Positions 27,203 through 36,960 of a DNA stretch of 64,000 nt are shown in pieces. How positions within the stretch are numbered: the stretch's first letter is position 1; each line of letters starts with the position of its first letter. The notes beneath the pieces are model-generated. The model was not told the DNA's origin. It saw only the letters and a list, made by a program, of their open reading frames with translations, and did no database searches. A program made the translations under genes and the position numbers. This DNA comes from Lysinibacillus xylanilyticus (GTDB lineage: Bacteria; Bacillota; Bacilli; Bacillales_A; Planococcaceae): NCBI RefSeq assembly GCF_001708185.1, contig NZ_MDDN01000005.1, positions 62,001 through 126,000 of the forward strand, read 5' to 3'.

Positions 27203-27636
27203 TTATTAATCTCTCCCTCGTATTTTGAAATCCATTGTGCTGGTGTCATTTTTGAAACAAGCTCTCCAATTAATTCATACGGAATAGTTTTAGTGCTTGT
27301 AAAACGAATACAACTTTTCCCCATATTGAGCTTTGTTGGTACTCGTTTCGCATATTCCTCTTGGAACCAAGAGAGCAACGCTGGATCTGAATAAATACCC
27401 ATATGATAAACCGCAATATGACGTTTTTGTGTAGCTAGGCTTATAAAGGGTAACGGAGTATTCGGTGTGCAATGATAACCCTTCGGATACGTTGATAAAG
27501 GGACAACGTAGCTGATCATGTCATAATTCATACTTTCTTCAAAACCTTCTGGTAAGTTACTTTCGACCACATCCACAAGTTTGGCAAAACTCTCTCGCCA
27601 TTTTTCATCTACTTGTTCAATATATGTGTTTTTCAT
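27199..27636 (-). CDS. DUF1801-family protein
   Basis: The 145-residue cytoplasmic protein has the DUF1801 pattern: LPEGFEESMNYDMISYVVP, TPLPFISLATQKRHIAVYHMG and GKSCIRFTSTKTIP. Some members (YdhG-like) have been proposed to act as frataxin-like iron chaperones, but this is not established for all. The start ATG 27636 follows AAGAGAGGG. It is coupled to the downstream VOC gene by a 4-base overlap. Confidence 0.78.
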   Translation of the reverse strand: MKNTYIEQVDEKWRESFAKLVDVVESNLPEGFEESMNYDMISYVVPLSTYPKGYHCTPNTPLPFISLATQKRHIAVYHMGIYSDPALLSWFQEEYAKRVPTKLNMGKSCIRFTSTKTIPYELIGELVSKMTPAQWISKYEGEINK

Positions 27637-27780
27637 ACTCTGCCCTCTCTTCAACATAGTATTAGTGCTACCTGATGAACCTTCACACTACGCGATAAAT
27701 TAAATGATAGGATGACCAATTTACATTGAATTTAGCATCGTCAATAGGTCACCTCAAACATCCTAAAGACCATTCGTCAT

Positions 27781-28437
27781 TTACGCCTTACCCTCTGCTT
27801 TTGCCTTACGATACAATTTCTTTGTTTTGTAGCCTAATCTTATAATTTCACGCATTTCCCCCAAGCGTGCTACCTGTGTTTCTTCCTTTTTCGCACTATA
27901 AATATAACGAGCCCAGTCCTTTTGATAGCCTGGTGTTAATCCATCGTAAAATGCTAAATCATCTGGATGTTCTGCAAGTGAATTACGCAATGGAGGAACC
28001 ATACTTTCATAGTCACTTACGCACTGACTACTGGCGGTTTTTTTCTTACCTCGCCCCTTGCCATCTTTCTTGATGCTCAATATAGAGAACGTCTCATCTA
28101 ACGACATAAGACTTGCAAATTTATAATCACTGCCTACAATATATTTTTCATCGTCCACTTGAATAGCCGGGAAAATCTCATCCCGATGGATAAACTGTTC
28201 ATATTTCTTATTTCCCTTTTTCGGATAAACAAAAAATAAATAGCCCTGTTCTGTGAGCGTGTTTAACTCTAATGCATTTTGTAAGTACGTTACCATTTCG
28301 TCAATATTAAACACAAAAGCAATAATACGATCATATGGCATTTCCCCTGATTGAGAAACCCCCTCTAGTATCAAATCCTGTGGCTGATGATGAATTGCAA
28401 TGGATAATCCATCCTTAAGTTTAAATTTCTTTTGCAT
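27781..28437 (-). CDS. YdeI/OmpD-associated family protein
   Basis: The 218-residue soluble protein is divided in two. Its C-terminal part (about residues 145-218, LAEHPDDLAFYDGLTPGYQKDWARYI and RLGEMREIIRLGYKTKKLYR) is the YdeI/OmpD-associated domain, linked in some bacteria with protection from bacteriocins or antimicrobial peptides. A Lys/Gly-rich linker (GKGRGKKK) separates it from the N-terminal part. The function here is unknown. Confidence 0.75.
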   Translation of the reverse strand: MQKKFKLKDGLSIAIHHQPQDLILEGVSQSGEMPYDRIIAFVFNIDEMVTYLQNALELNTLTEQGYLFFVYPKKGNKKYEQFIHRDEIFPAIQVDDEKYIVGSDYKFASLMSLDETFSILSIKKDGKGRGKKKTASSQCVSDYESMVPPLRNSLAEHPDDLAFYDGLTPGYQKDWARYIYSAKKEETQVARLGEMREIIRLGYKTKKLYRKAKAEGKA

Positions 28438-28503
28438 AGCTTTGGCCCTCTTCTAATTTTCCTCTTGGTTTTGATAGTATAGCTGATTTAGTGAAATTTT
28501 CGC

Positions 28504-28540
28504 ACCAAAAAACGCTCGAACATTTTCTCGAGCGTTTGAG
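28504..28540 (-). terminator. terminator of the DUF1648 gene
   Basis: AACGCTCGA and TCGAGCGTT form a perfect stem, with T6 on the minus strand. Confidence 0.82.
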
Positions 28541-28542
28541 AT

Positions 28543-29037
28543 TTACTTTATTTTTATAGTGGCCACTATTCCTTTAATAATCGGAATAGCTGTTCCAATC
28601 AGCACTATTGGTAGGAACCACCACCCTAGAGACGCTGCCTCTCCTAGAGAAATACGCACCATTTGGAATGATATAGCTGCAAATAAAATTAGGCAGAAGT
28701 TTTTTAATTCGTTTAACATTTTGCGGCTATTCAAATAAAATGCCTCTACATTTCTTTCGTTTAAGCGCGCTGGGTAATTATGCATATGCGGGGCTTTTTC
28801 GAGTAAACCTAGGAAAATCCATAGAAAAATTCCGATAAACGGAAGTATGAATAATTCTATTTTTGAGCCCCAACGATCAACTTCTCCTGCACCATTAAAA
28901 TGACCTGGAATCTCTTTAGGTAATTTGCCCCACATGACAAAAATATAAAAAATGGATAGCACAAATAACCCGCCACCAATACAGTCCCATATCTTTTCAT
29001 ATTTTGTTTTTGGTAATTTTAAAATAGGTCTATACAT
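28543..29037 (-). CDS. DUF1648 (SdpI-like) membrane protein
   Basis: The 164-residue protein has four hydrophobic segments (about residues 18-37, 60-78, 105-125, 137-160). Between the first two lies LPKEIPGHFNGAGEVDRWGSK, the DUF1648 signature also found in SdpI immunity proteins. It lacks the longer SdpI C-terminal domain. The function is unknown. Confidence 0.75.
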   Translation of the reverse strand: MYRPILKLPKTKYEKIWDCIGGGLFVLSIFYIFVMWGKLPKEIPGHFNGAGEVDRWGSKIELFILPFIGIFLWIFLGLLEKAPHMHNYPARLNERNVEAFYLNSRKMLNELKNFCLILFAAISFQMVRISLGEAASLGWWFLPIVLIGTAIPIIKGIVATIKIK

Positions 29038-29351
29038 CTTCCCACACCCCCGCTTACTTCTTTATTCATTCTGCGTTGCTATCGCTTATCAAGTTTCAAA
29101 TTTACGAAAATTGTCATAATTAAAAATGTTTTATCGGTAATTATCCGCTTCCACTAACAGCAAAACGGCAATTTATTCTGCTTTTTTTATTATTCTAACT
29201 ACAACTTACTTCCTTTTTTAATACTATTGATCAATGTGAAAATACTCATAATACTTTGTAAAATTCATATAATCTGATATAAATGGTATATATACATATT
29301 TCAAATTTTTGTAACATTTCTACTAAATTACTGAGAAAGGGAACTACAACT
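29038..29351. other. divergent intergenic region
   Basis: AT-rich, without a gene or repeat family member. It contains the upstream sequences of the DUF1648 gene and the chemoreceptor. No promoter motif was convincing. Confidence 0.4.
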
Positions 29352-31046
29352 ATGCGATTTACAATCTATAAGAAATTAATACTCGCTTTTTTTATTGTTA
29401 TTTTAGTGTTGGTCGGCACAATCGGATTAAATATCAAACAACTTAATTCCGTAAACGAGACGTATCGTTTGTTACTCGAAGAACAAACAACTAAATCTCT
29501 TAGTATTCAAGAACTACAAGTGATTGCTAAACAAGAAATTGTAAGTATGAGGGGTTATCTATTACTTGGGGATAAACACAATCTTCAAAGTAATACAGAG
29601 TCACGTGAAGAATTTAAAAAGAAATATGATGAATTAATGGCATCATTCGATTCTAAAAAATCTATTGAATTATTAGAGGCTATCCATAAAAGTGAGCAAG
29701 ATGTCCAACGGTTCGCAGATCGCATGTTTTCATTAAGGGCTGCCGGAGAAACAGAGAAATATGAAAAACTGGATAGCACACAAGGCCGCCTTATTATTAA
29801 ACAATTTGACGAACGCGTAGAAAACCTTGCCGACTATCAAGAAGAATATATAGCAGGGAATATCGCTGCTACATCAAAAGAGATAGAAGCCATTAAATCC
29901 CAAATGATTATTCTTGGCGTGTTTGCTGTTGTCCTTAGTCTGATCATTGCTATTGTCATAGGAAGACTTATTTCCCGCCCTATTAAAGGTATGGCAAAGA
30001 CTGCTAAAAAGATTGCTGAGGGCGATTTAACAGCTGAACAAATTCACATAAAAAATCGAGATGAAGTGGGTGATTTAGCGCTTGCCTTTAATCAAATGGC
30101 GCTAAATTTAAAGGATCTTATTACAAATGTACGTCATAACACCGTGCAGGTAAGTGGCTCTGCTGCTGAGTTAACCGCAAGTGCCGAGCAAACAATCCAA
30201 GCAACAGAACAAATTACTTCCTCCATACAAGAAGTTGCAAGTGGCTCCGAAGCTCAAGGCAAAAATGCTACTGAGAGCTCAGAGGCTATGAAAAATATGA
30301 CAAAAGGCATTCAACAATTAGCTACAACCACAGCTGCCGTTTCTGAACTGGCTATAGAAACAAATACAGAAGCTTACAAAGGGAATGAATCACTACACCG
30401 TGTGATTGCACAGATGGACACAATTAATTCAGCAGTTTTAGAATCTGCTAGCGTTGTGAAAAATTTAGGAAATCATTCCGTTGAAATCGGAAATATTATT
30501 GGCCTCATTACGGATATCGCGGAGCAAACAAATTTACTAGCACTGAATGCTGCAATTGAAGCAGCTCGCGCAGGGGAACACGGTCGTGGCTTTGCTGTAG
30601 TTGCCGAAGAAGTAAAGAAATTAGCGGATCAATCCAAGCAATCTGCTGAACAAATTGCCAGTCTGATTTCAGAAATACAACGAGAGACAAATCGTGCAGT
30701 TACCGTAATGGATAATGGAACACAAGAGGTTCAAATAGGTATGCAAGTTGTAAACGTGGCTGAAGAAGGCTTTTCAAAAATCGTTGACCTGATCGCACAA
30801 GTATCCAATCAAATTCAAGAGGCAACGACAGTTTCTGAAGAAATGTCATCAAGTGCTGAGCAAATTTATGCATCCTTCGATGAAATTGCAATCATTGCAC
30901 AAACGTCCTCTTCAAATCTACAAAATGTAGCTTCTGCTTCTGAAGAACAACTAGCAACTATTGAAGAAGTTGCCGCTTCTGCTGCTACATTATCAAACAT
31001 GGCCGAAGAATTACAAACACAGGTTTCACGTTTTAAGGTGGAGTAA
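29352..31046 (+). CDS. methyl-accepting chemotaxis protein (four-helix-bundle sensor)
   Basis: The 564-residue chemoreceptor starts [20 protein letters not shown] (membrane segment 1). An extracellular helical bundle follows (about residues 35-185), then membrane segment 2 (about 192-212), a HAMP domain ([23 protein letters not shown]) and a long signalling helix with the hairpin tip [40 protein letters not shown]-type sequence (about 410-450). It signals to CheA/CheW. The start ATG 29352 follows GAGAAAGGG. Ligand unknown. Confidence 0.92.
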   Translation: MRFTIYKKLILAFFIVILVLVGTIGLNIKQLNSVNETYRLLLEEQTTKSLSIQELQVIAKQEIVSMRGYLLLGDKHNLQSNTESREEFKKKYDELMASFDSKKSIELLEAIHKSEQDVQRFADRMFSLRAAGETEKYEKLDSTQGRLIIKQFDERVENLADYQEEYIAGNIAATSKEIEAIKSQMIILGVFAVVLSLIIAIVIGRLISRPIKGMAKTAKKIAEGDLTAEQIHIKNRDEVGDLALAFNQMALNLKDLITNVRHNTVQVSGSAAELTASAEQTIQATEQITSSIQEVASGSEAQGKNATESSEAMKNMTKGIQQLATTTAAVSELAIETNTEAYKGNESLHRVIAQMDTINSAVLESASVVKNLGNHSVEIGNIIGLITDIAEQTNLLALNAAIEAARAGEHGRGFAVVAEEVKKLADQSKQSAEQIASLISEIQRETNRAVTVMDNGTQEVQIGMQVVNVAEEGFSKIVDLIAQVSNQIQEATTVSEEMSSSAEQIYASFDEIAIIAQTSSSNLQNVASASEEQLATIEEVAASAATLSNMAEELQTQVSRFKVE

Positions 31047-31233
31047 AAATGATAAGAGTAAGTGAAACTCCCCTTTCAGCAAAGCTTAACATTAACGACC
31101 TTAACCTAAATTTATTAACGAAATAATAGCATTAATTTCAAAACTGTTAAAATCCATTTTTTCAGGTATTCAAGCATAATTTGATAATTCAAATGAACTC
31201 TAAGAAACTTGATTAATCTATCTTGTTTTTTCT

Positions 31234-31280
31234 CTAAAAAGGGAGAGGAAATATGATGCCTCTCCCTTCTATATTATTTT
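31234..31280. terminator. terminator between the chemoreceptor and the Cof-type phosphatase
   Basis: AAAGGGAGAGG and CCTCTCCCTT form an 11-bp stem. T-rich sequence on the plus side and TTTTT on the minus side allow bidirectional use. Confidence 0.78.
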
Positions 31281-31403
31281 TATCTACTTCTTATGTCATT
31301 TCATGCTCAATTACGAAACCAACTTGATACACCATTGAGATACTACGGGAAGATGCGCCCATCAACTGTTCAGGTGCCAAGGAATCCGCTTAGGAAAAGC
31401 CGC

Positions 31404-32153
31404 TTATTTGTACTTTTCACTTAACGTTTGTAGCATTTCAATTACTGCTGCTTCCTCACTTGATACTTGTAAGGACGCAAGCTCACGCACTTTATGCTCA
31501 CCTACACAAACACTTTCTTTGGCCTTTACAAACATAGACGCATCATTCGCGTCATTACCAAATGCAATGAAATCACGTTCAGCAATACCTAGCTTCGTTA
31601 AACCATTCCATTTATCTATGCCATTTGGGCTCATATCTACAATATTTTCTGATGTATGTTCATATATCGAGATTGGTAACATCTTTAACTCTACTAATAG
31701 TTCATTTAGATGCTCTCCAGGAAATAATACAATTTTCACTATATCCTTAAGGTCCTGTAACGCTACTTTTCTTGCAAGCTTTAACGGATCTAAATTTTGA
31801 TAAATTGGATGTGCCTCACTACCTGTATATGCATAATCCCAATCACCATCTACTAAATACGGCAGTTGGTATGCTGAAATAATGTTTTGAATCGCTTCTA
31901 CTATTTCTGCCTCAAATGCTGTTACCTCAAGTGTTTCGCCATTTCGTGCAACAAATGCCCCATTTCCCCCGACCATTGGAAATTGACGCATTGTTTCAGG
32001 TAATACCGGCAATAAATCACGAATTGGACGAGCTGATGCAAAGATGATTTCATGCCCATTCTCTATACAAGCTTCTAGAGTACTAGTAATTCCCTCACTT
32101 AATGGTTGTCCCTTAAAACAAATCGTACCGTCTAAATCAAATACAAATTTCAT
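31404..32153 (-). CDS. Cof-type HAD-IIB phosphatase
   Basis: The 249-residue cytoplasmic protein has HAD motif I FDLDGTI (about residues 4-10), motif II in FASARP, and motif IV in AFGNDANDASMF, with the cap domain of the Cof (IIB) subclass between. These enzymes dephosphorylate sugar phosphates, flavin or pyridoxal phosphates. The substrate is not predictable. The start ATG 32153 follows GAAGGTG. Confidence 0.85.
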   Translation of the reverse strand: MKFVFDLDGTICFKGQPLSEGITSTLEACIENGHEIIFASARPIRDLLPVLPETMRQFPMVGGNGAFVARNGETLEVTAFEAEIVEAIQNIISAYQLPYLVDGDWDYAYTGSEAHPIYQNLDPLKLARKVALQDLKDIVKIVLFPGEHLNELLVELKMLPISIYEHTSENIVDMSPNGIDKWNGLTKLGIAERDFIAFGNDANDASMFVKAKESVCVGEHKVRELASLQVSSEEAAVIEMLQTLSEKYK

Positions 32154-32246
32154 AGTCACACCTTCTTTCTAAACTGTTAATTACCTAAATATTATCTCAT
32201 AAATTTTTACATTTATTGCGAAAAATATCGATTATTATCATAACGT

Positions 32247-32702
32247 GGGATTGATTTCCGTTCCGGCTGGGCGCTTTGTTGCTGTCGCTTCGCTTTCGCA
32301 CAGATAAAACCTTGTTGCTGTCGCTTCGCTTTCGCACAGATAAAACCTTGTTGCTGTCGCTTCGCTTTCGCACAGATAAAACCTTGTTGCTGTCGCTTCG
32401 CTTTCGCGCAGATAAAACATTGTTGCTGTCGCTTCGCTTTCGCACAGATAAAACCTTGTTGCTGTCGCTTCGCTTTCGCACAGATAAAACCTTGTTGCTG
32501 TCGCTTCGCTTTCGCACAGATAAAACCTTGTTGCTGTCGCTTCGCTTTCGCGCAGAGCAGAGCTTCCTGGGGGCGTCCGATGAGCCGCTTGGGCCAAAAG
32601 GATGTTGGTCACGAAGGCGTTATCACAGGACGTGATGTTTTTAGCCTTCGTTCCTCTATTCGCTGATCCCCAAGGAGTCGCCAAGTCTCCACTCCAATCA
32701 AC
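32247..32702 (+). repeat. dispersed repeat family A, copy A3, with internal tandem array
   Basis: Ends match A1 and A2 (TTGATTTCCGTTCCGG ... CTCCACTCCAATCAACC). The left inner arm is expanded into an eightfold 36-bp array, while the right part (GGTCACGAAGGCGTTATCAC, TCCCCAAGGAGTCG) resembles A2. Confidence 0.85.
32276..32563 (+). repeat. eight tandem copies of a 36-bp unit
   Basis: The unit begins TTGTTGCTGTCGCTTCGC and ends TTTCGCACAGATAAAACC. Copies start at 32276, 32312, 32348, 32384, 32420, 32456, 32492 and 32528. Only the fourth and last copies vary (CGCGCAG; the last has GAGCAGAGC). Near identity implies recent expansion. The unit length is a multiple of three, so several frames stay open, but no start signal is seen. 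Confidence 0.92.
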
Positions 32703-32857
32703 CTATATACATGGCATACGATTTAACAACACCATCCCCAAATTCCGGAGATAAGTCATAAATAAGGGGGTTTTTTATTACTATCAAATGATTAACTTTA
32801 TAACAAATTGTTGCCCCATTACGACAAGACAGAAAAAAAATAATTTTTAGAATATTA

Positions 32858-32886
32858 TTGACATTCACGCGATATCCAAGTAATAT
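32858..32886 (+). promoter_or_regulatory. leuA promoter
   Basis: TTGACA (32858-32863), a 17-base spacer and TAATAT (32881-32886), about 60 bases before the T-box Stem I. Confidence 0.75.
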
Positions 32887-32941
32887 TGCTTTCAACAACA
32901 CATTGTAGGCCAAGATTGGAAATAGTAGAAATGCAAGTGTA

Positions 32942-33165
32942 CTTGTAGAGAGTCGGTGGTTGGTGCAAACCGATAGACACACATTTTGAACTCGTCCATG
33001 AGCTACTCCCCGAACCTTAAGTAAGGGATGTCGGTTTCCTCCGTTAACGGGATAGACAGTAATGGCTGTCGATAAGGGGACTTTCTCTGTAAAGAGAGGG
33101 TCAATTAGAGTGGTACCGCGAGCATAAACTCGTCTCTATATTTTTATAGAGACGGGTTTTTTTAT
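32942..33165 (+). promoter_or_regulatory. T-box leader, leucine-specific, controlling leuA
   Basis: Stem I (AGAGAGTCGGTGG...) contains the specifier TGAACTCGTCCATGAGC with CTC, a leucine codon, at 32991-32993. The T-box sequence AGAGTGGTACCGCG lies at about 33108-33121. The terminator CGTCTCTATA...TATAGAGACG plus T7 lies at 33130-33163. Uncharged leucine tRNA would stabilise the antiterminator and allow leuA expression. Confidence 0.92.
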
Positions 33166-33267
33166 TTTTGTAAAAATCCATTGGCCTAGGTGTAGATTTC
33201 GTCTCTATTGCGCAAGGCTGAGACATGATCAATATAATAACAACTACTACAAAAGGAGTGTTTGAAA

Positions 33268-34839
33268 ATGGGAAGAAAAATTTGGGTGTTTGATACAACT
33301 TTACGTGATGGCGAGCAAGTGCCAGGTGCAAAACTGAATTTATACGAAAAGGTAGAGATAGCACAGCAACTCAAAAAATTAGGCGTCGATATTATCGAAG
33401 CCGGTTTCCCTGCTTCATCACAAGGTGATTTTGATGCAGTCAAAGCTGTTGCACAAAGAGTTGGTAATACAAGCGACATAATGATTACTGCTTTAGCACG
33501 TGCTGTAAAGTCAGATATTGATGCTGTTTATAACGCTGTAAAATACGCTGAAAATCCTATGATTCATATGGTACTTGGTACTTCTGATATTCATGTTGAG
33601 AAAAAATTTAGCAAGTCCAAAGATCAAATTCTACAAATTGGCGTGGATGCCGTAAAGTATGCAAAAACGCTTCTACCGCAAGTCCAATATTCAACAGAAG
33701 ACGCATCTCGTTCAGATTTCGAGTATCTTTGGAAAACGATTGAAGCCGTTATGAAGGCTGGTGCAACAATGATTAATGTACCTGACACAGTCGGCTTTGC
33801 AGAGCCAGAAGAATTCGGGGCCATGATTTGTAAACTAAATGATCGCATGAAAAATTTAAACGATAGTGTTTTACTAAGTGTTCATTGTCATAACGATCTT
33901 GGTATGGCAACTGCTAACACACTTGCTGCAATTAAAAATGGCGCTGACAAAGTAGAATGTACAATTAACGGCATTGGCGAACGTGCAGGTAATGCGGCCT
34001 TAGAAGAAGTTGTAATGGCGCTAAAAACACGTAGCTCTGTGTACAATGCTGAGACACGTATCAACACAAGAGAGATTATGAATACATCACGTCTTGTTTC
34101 TAGCTTTATGGGTCTAGACGTGCAAGTAAACAAAGCCATTACTGGAGATAATGCCTTTGCACATTCATCTGGTATCCATCAGGACGGTCTTCTTAAATCA
34201 CGTGATGCTTATGAAATTGTTCATCCAGAAGATGTAGGTCTTGACGATATGGAGCTGGTTCTTACAGCTCGCTCGGGGCGTCACGCAGTGAAAAATGCCC
34301 TTGAAAAACTTGGCTTCTCAAACCTGTCGACCGATGAATTTGAAGGGATCTTCGAAGGCTTCCTGAAGCTTGCGGATGCGAAGAAAGAAGTTTACGATCA
34401 CGATTTATACGTTATTGTGGAAAGCTACTATGAAAAACATGACGCAAACAATGCGAATGCCACTCATTATAGCGATCAATTCTTTAATTTCGATGATTTA
34501 CAAGTCGTCAGCAACGCGAGCTTCCCTTCAGCCAGTGTAAAAGTTCGTAAAGGTGACGAGGTATATAAAGCAAGTGCAGTTGGCTCAGGTCCAATTGACG
34601 CCCTTTATTCAGCTATCGCAGAAATTACAAACATTGATGTAAAACTTGTGGAATATAATATCAATAGTGTTTCTCGTGGTAAAGAAGCGCTTGGTAAAGT
34701 AAAAATTACAATCGAGCACGAAGGCGAAAAGTATATCGCAAAAGCTGCAGATACAGATATTTTAAAAGCCAGTGCGCTAGCTTATATTAATGCCATCAAT
34801 AGCATTGTGGTTGCTAAATTAACGCCTGTTATGAACTAA
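33268..34839 (+). CDS. leuA: 2-isopropylmalate synthase
   Basis: LeuA condenses 2-ketoisovalerate with acetyl-CoA, the first step of leucine synthesis. The 523-residue enzyme has the TIM-barrel start FDTTLRDGEQVPG (about residues 7-19; many homologues have SPG), SVHCHNDLGMATAN with the metal-binding His pair, GIGERAGNAALEEV, SSGIHQDG, and a C-terminal regulatory LeuA dimerisation domain from about residue 390. The ATG at 33268 is 9 bases after AAGGAG. It stands alone without leuBCD and is controlled by a leucine T-box. Confidence 0.93.
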   Translation: MGRKIWVFDTTLRDGEQVPGAKLNLYEKVEIAQQLKKLGVDIIEAGFPASSQGDFDAVKAVAQRVGNTSDIMITALARAVKSDIDAVYNAVKYAENPMIHMVLGTSDIHVEKKFSKSKDQILQIGVDAVKYAKTLLPQVQYSTEDASRSDFEYLWKTIEAVMKAGATMINVPDTVGFAEPEEFGAMICKLNDRMKNLNDSVLLSVHCHNDLGMATANTLAAIKNGADKVECTINGIGERAGNAALEEVVMALKTRSSVYNAETRINTREIMNTSRLVSSFMGLDVQVNKAITGDNAFAHSSGIHQDGLLKSRDAYEIVHPEDVGLDDMELVLTARSGRHAVKNALEKLGFSNLSTDEFEGIFEGFLKLADAKKEVYDHDLYVIVESYYEKHDANNANATHYSDQFFNFDDLQVVSNASFPSASVKVRKGDEVYKASAVGSGPIDALYSAIAEITNIDVKLVEYNINSVSRGKEALGKVKITIEHEGEKYIAKAADTDILKASALAYINAINSIVVAKLTPVMN

Positions 34840-34846
34840 ATAATAG

Positions 34847-34870
34847 ATCAATTATACCTCGGCATAATTA
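34847..34870 (+). repeat. short family B palindrome downstream of leuA
   Basis: ATCAATTATACCTCGGCATAATT, the core palindrome of family B without the long body, lies between the leuA stop codon and its terminator. Confidence 0.7.
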
Positions 34871-34886
34871 CCTTCGGAAAGAAGTT

Positions 34887-34930
34887 AAAAGCAGTATGAC
34901 ATTATTGAGTCATACTGCTTTCGTATTTTT
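34887..34930. terminator. terminator between leuA and metG
   Basis: AAAGCAGTATGAC and GTCATACTGCTTT form a long stem followed by TCGTATTTTT. The convergent metG can use it in reverse. Confidence 0.82.
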
Positions 34931-34931
34931 C

Positions 34932-36566
34932 CTATCGACTGCCTTCCACTAACTTTTGATACTCCTCTTCAATCAATTCAACATTAAGACGTTCAAACAG
35001 TGGTGTCACTTCACTAATGCTTTCTGGCAATTCTACTTGCTCACGCCACTTCACTTCATCCATGCCTAACATTTTTCTCACTTTCTCAGCTGAAAACGGT
35101 AAGAATGGATGGAGTAGCTGACCTAGATTAGCAATTATATAAACACATGTTGCAAGTGTCTGATTCCCAGCTTCCACATTGTCCTTCACCTGTAGCCATG
35201 GCTGTTGCTCGTCAAAATAGCGATTAGCTGCACGAATATATTCAAAAATAGCCTCTAAAGATTGTTTAAAATGACCCGCTTCAATATGTGCCCCAACATC
35301 ATGAAACAGCTGAGTCGTGTGCTTTTGAATAGTACCATCTACCTCTGCATGAGGAACTTTACTATCGAATGATTTCTCTAAAAACTTCAATGTACGATTA
35401 ACAAAATTACCATAAGCGCCAAGTAACTCACCGTTATGACTATAAATAAATTCTCGCCAAGAAAAATCAGTATCACGGTTTTCAGGTGCGTTCATGGTTA
35501 AAAAATAACGAATAGAATCTGCATCATAACGACTTAAAATATACGGCACCCATACCGCCCAGTTTTGGCTCGTCGATAATTTTCGTTTTTCTAATGTTAA
35601 ATATTCATTGGATACAATATGTGAAGGTAAAGCCTTTGCTCCGATTCCCATTAGAATGGCCGGCCAAATAACGGTATGGAACGGGATATTATCCTTCCCA
35701 TGCACATAATACGAAATCGTTTCTTCATTCCATAAATCTTCAATAGCTATTTGATGTTGCTTTGCCCATTCGATACTTGCTGTGAAGTAACCTGCTACTG
35801 CTTCAATCCACACATATATTTTTTTACCTTCAAAGCCTGGTACTGGTACATCTATTCCATTTGGCAAATCCCTCGTTACAGCACGGTCTGGAACCCCTTC
35901 TGCTAAGTAACGCTCCGTTAAACCTATAGCGTTGTCTCGCCAACGTTTCTCTGCCTTTGCTTCTGCTAAATAAGTTTCGAGCTTCTCTTGAAACTGACTA
36001 AATGCAAAATAAAAATGCTCTGTCTCCTTGATTATTGGCTCATTCCCACAAATTTTGCAGCGTTTATCAATTAAATCGAGCGGATCTAAAATTGTAGCGC
36101 AATGATCACATTGGTCACCTCGTGCCTTCGCACCACAGTTTGGACATACCCCCTCTACAAATCGGTCCGGTAAAAACTGATTATCCGTTTCACAATAGGC
36201 TTGTTCAATTTTCTTTTTATATAAAAAATTGTTTGCTAGTAGTTGTAAAAAAATTGTCTGAACAGATTCATGATGGTGCTTAGCGTCTGTTCTCGTATAC
36301 AAATCATACGTAAATCCTAAATCATTAAAGCATTGCGTAAACTCCTCATGATAATGATTAGCAATAGCCTCCGTTGTCGTGTTTTCCTGTGCAGCCCGAA
36401 TCGAAATCGGGGTACCATTACAGTCACTACCTGAAACATATAAAACCTTCTCGCCCTTTTGTCGGTAATATCTAGCCAAAATATCACCTGGTAATAATGC
36501 GGCAACATGCCCTAAATGCAAGGAACCATTTGCATATGGCCATGCTCCTCCAATAACAATCGTCAT
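34932..36566 (-). CDS. metG: methionyl-tRNA synthetase, short form
   Basis: This 544-residue class I synthetase charges methionine tRNA. It has HLGHV (HIGH box, about residues 17-21), a four-Cys zinc knuckle insert with a further Cys pair (C141, C144, C153, C156, C170, C173), a diverged KMSKS box reading KLSTS (about 330), and the anticodon-binding helical domain. It ends without the C-terminal tRNA-binding/dimerisation domain present in the roughly 660-residue MetS of B. subtilis. It may therefore be a second MetRS beside a housekeeping one elsewhere. A Met T-box lies upstream. Confidence 0.88.
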   Translation of the reverse strand: MTIVIGGAWPYANGSLHLGHVAALLPGDILARYYRQKGEKVLYVSGSDCNGTPISIRAAQENTTTEAIANHYHEEFTQCFNDLGFTYDLYTRTDAKHHHESVQTIFLQLLANNFLYKKKIEQAYCETDNQFLPDRFVEGVCPNCGAKARGDQCDHCATILDPLDLIDKRCKICGNEPIIKETEHFYFAFSQFQEKLETYLAEAKAEKRWRDNAIGLTERYLAEGVPDRAVTRDLPNGIDVPVPGFEGKKIYVWIEAVAGYFTASIEWAKQHQIAIEDLWNEETISYYVHGKDNIPFHTVIWPAILMGIGAKALPSHIVSNEYLTLEKRKLSTSQNWAVWVPYILSRYDADSIRYFLTMNAPENRDTDFSWREFIYSHNGELLGAYGNFVNRTLKFLEKSFDSKVPHAEVDGTIQKHTTQLFHDVGAHIEAGHFKQSLEAIFEYIRAANRYFDEQQPWLQVKDNVEAGNQTLATCVYIIANLGQLLHPFLPFSAEKVRKMLGMDEVKWREQVELPESISEVTPLFERLNVELIEEEYQKLVEGSR

Positions 36567-36657
36567 CCTAACTTGCTCCCCTCGAAAAAATTATAAAAAA
36601 GTGTAAGGTGTGTTGATTAACCATTTTTATCTAATCAACATACCTAAAAAAGTGTAT

Positions 36658-36690
36658 AAAAAAACGCCCTAATCAAAATTGATTAGGACG
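36658..36690 (-). terminator. terminator of the metG T-box leader
   Basis: CGTCCTAATCAA and TTGATTAGGGCG pair on the minus strand, followed by T7. Confidence 0.85.
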
Positions 36691-36766
36691 AGTATACCCG
36701 TGTTACCACCTATATTTACAAATAGCTCACACTATTTGCCTCCATCAGTGCGTCTCATTTTATTTA

Positions 36767-36960
36767 ATCAATTATGCCTCGGCATAATTGCGTCCGGAAT
36801 CGGCTTTGTGCTTAGGCCTGCACGATGCAGGTCAGTTAGCCGTTATCGCATGGATGCGATGATCTTAGGCTAACATCCCCTAAGAACTCCTTTCCGATTC
36901 CGTGACATCCGCCGGAGGCTTGAACTTCTTCCAGCGGATGTTTAGACACCTGCTGGAAGA
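36767..36960 (+). repeat. dispersed repeat family B, long copy B2, inside the metG leader
   Basis: It shares with B1 (4095-4316) the palindrome ATCAATTATGCCTCGGCATA and the blocks GGCTTTGTGCTTAGGCCTGC, CAGTTAGCCGTTATCGCATG, TTAGGCTAACATCC and TTCCGTGACATCCGCC. It adds a terminal hairpin CTTCTTCCAGCGGATGT / ACACCTGCTGGAAGAAG. Confidence 0.82.

Larger units (their letters stand above)
32154..32857. other. gene-free stretch: repeat A3 and leuA upstream region
   Basis: Upstream of the phosphatase gene comes repeat A copy A3 with its 36-bp tandem array (32247-32702), then unique AT-rich DNA up to the leuA promoter. Confidence 0.6.

Noticed and set aside
29230-29300. Sigma-D-like promoter before the chemoreceptor
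   Set aside because: TAAA and GATATAA are present but the spacing is several bases too short for the consensus.
31290-31400. Minus-strand 34-codon frame ending VGFVIEHEMT downstream of the Cof-type phosphatase
   Set aside because: Protein-like but has no start signal. Could be the tail of a lost gene, but nothing supports this.
32276-32563. Possible CRISPR array
   Set aside because: Whole 36-bp units repeat without unique spacers, and no cas gene is in the window. The 21-bp arrays have cores far too short for CRISPR repeats.
32197-32684. Three overlapping open frames across the 36-bp array
   Set aside because: Again produced by a repeat length divisible by three; several frames are equally open and none has a start signal.
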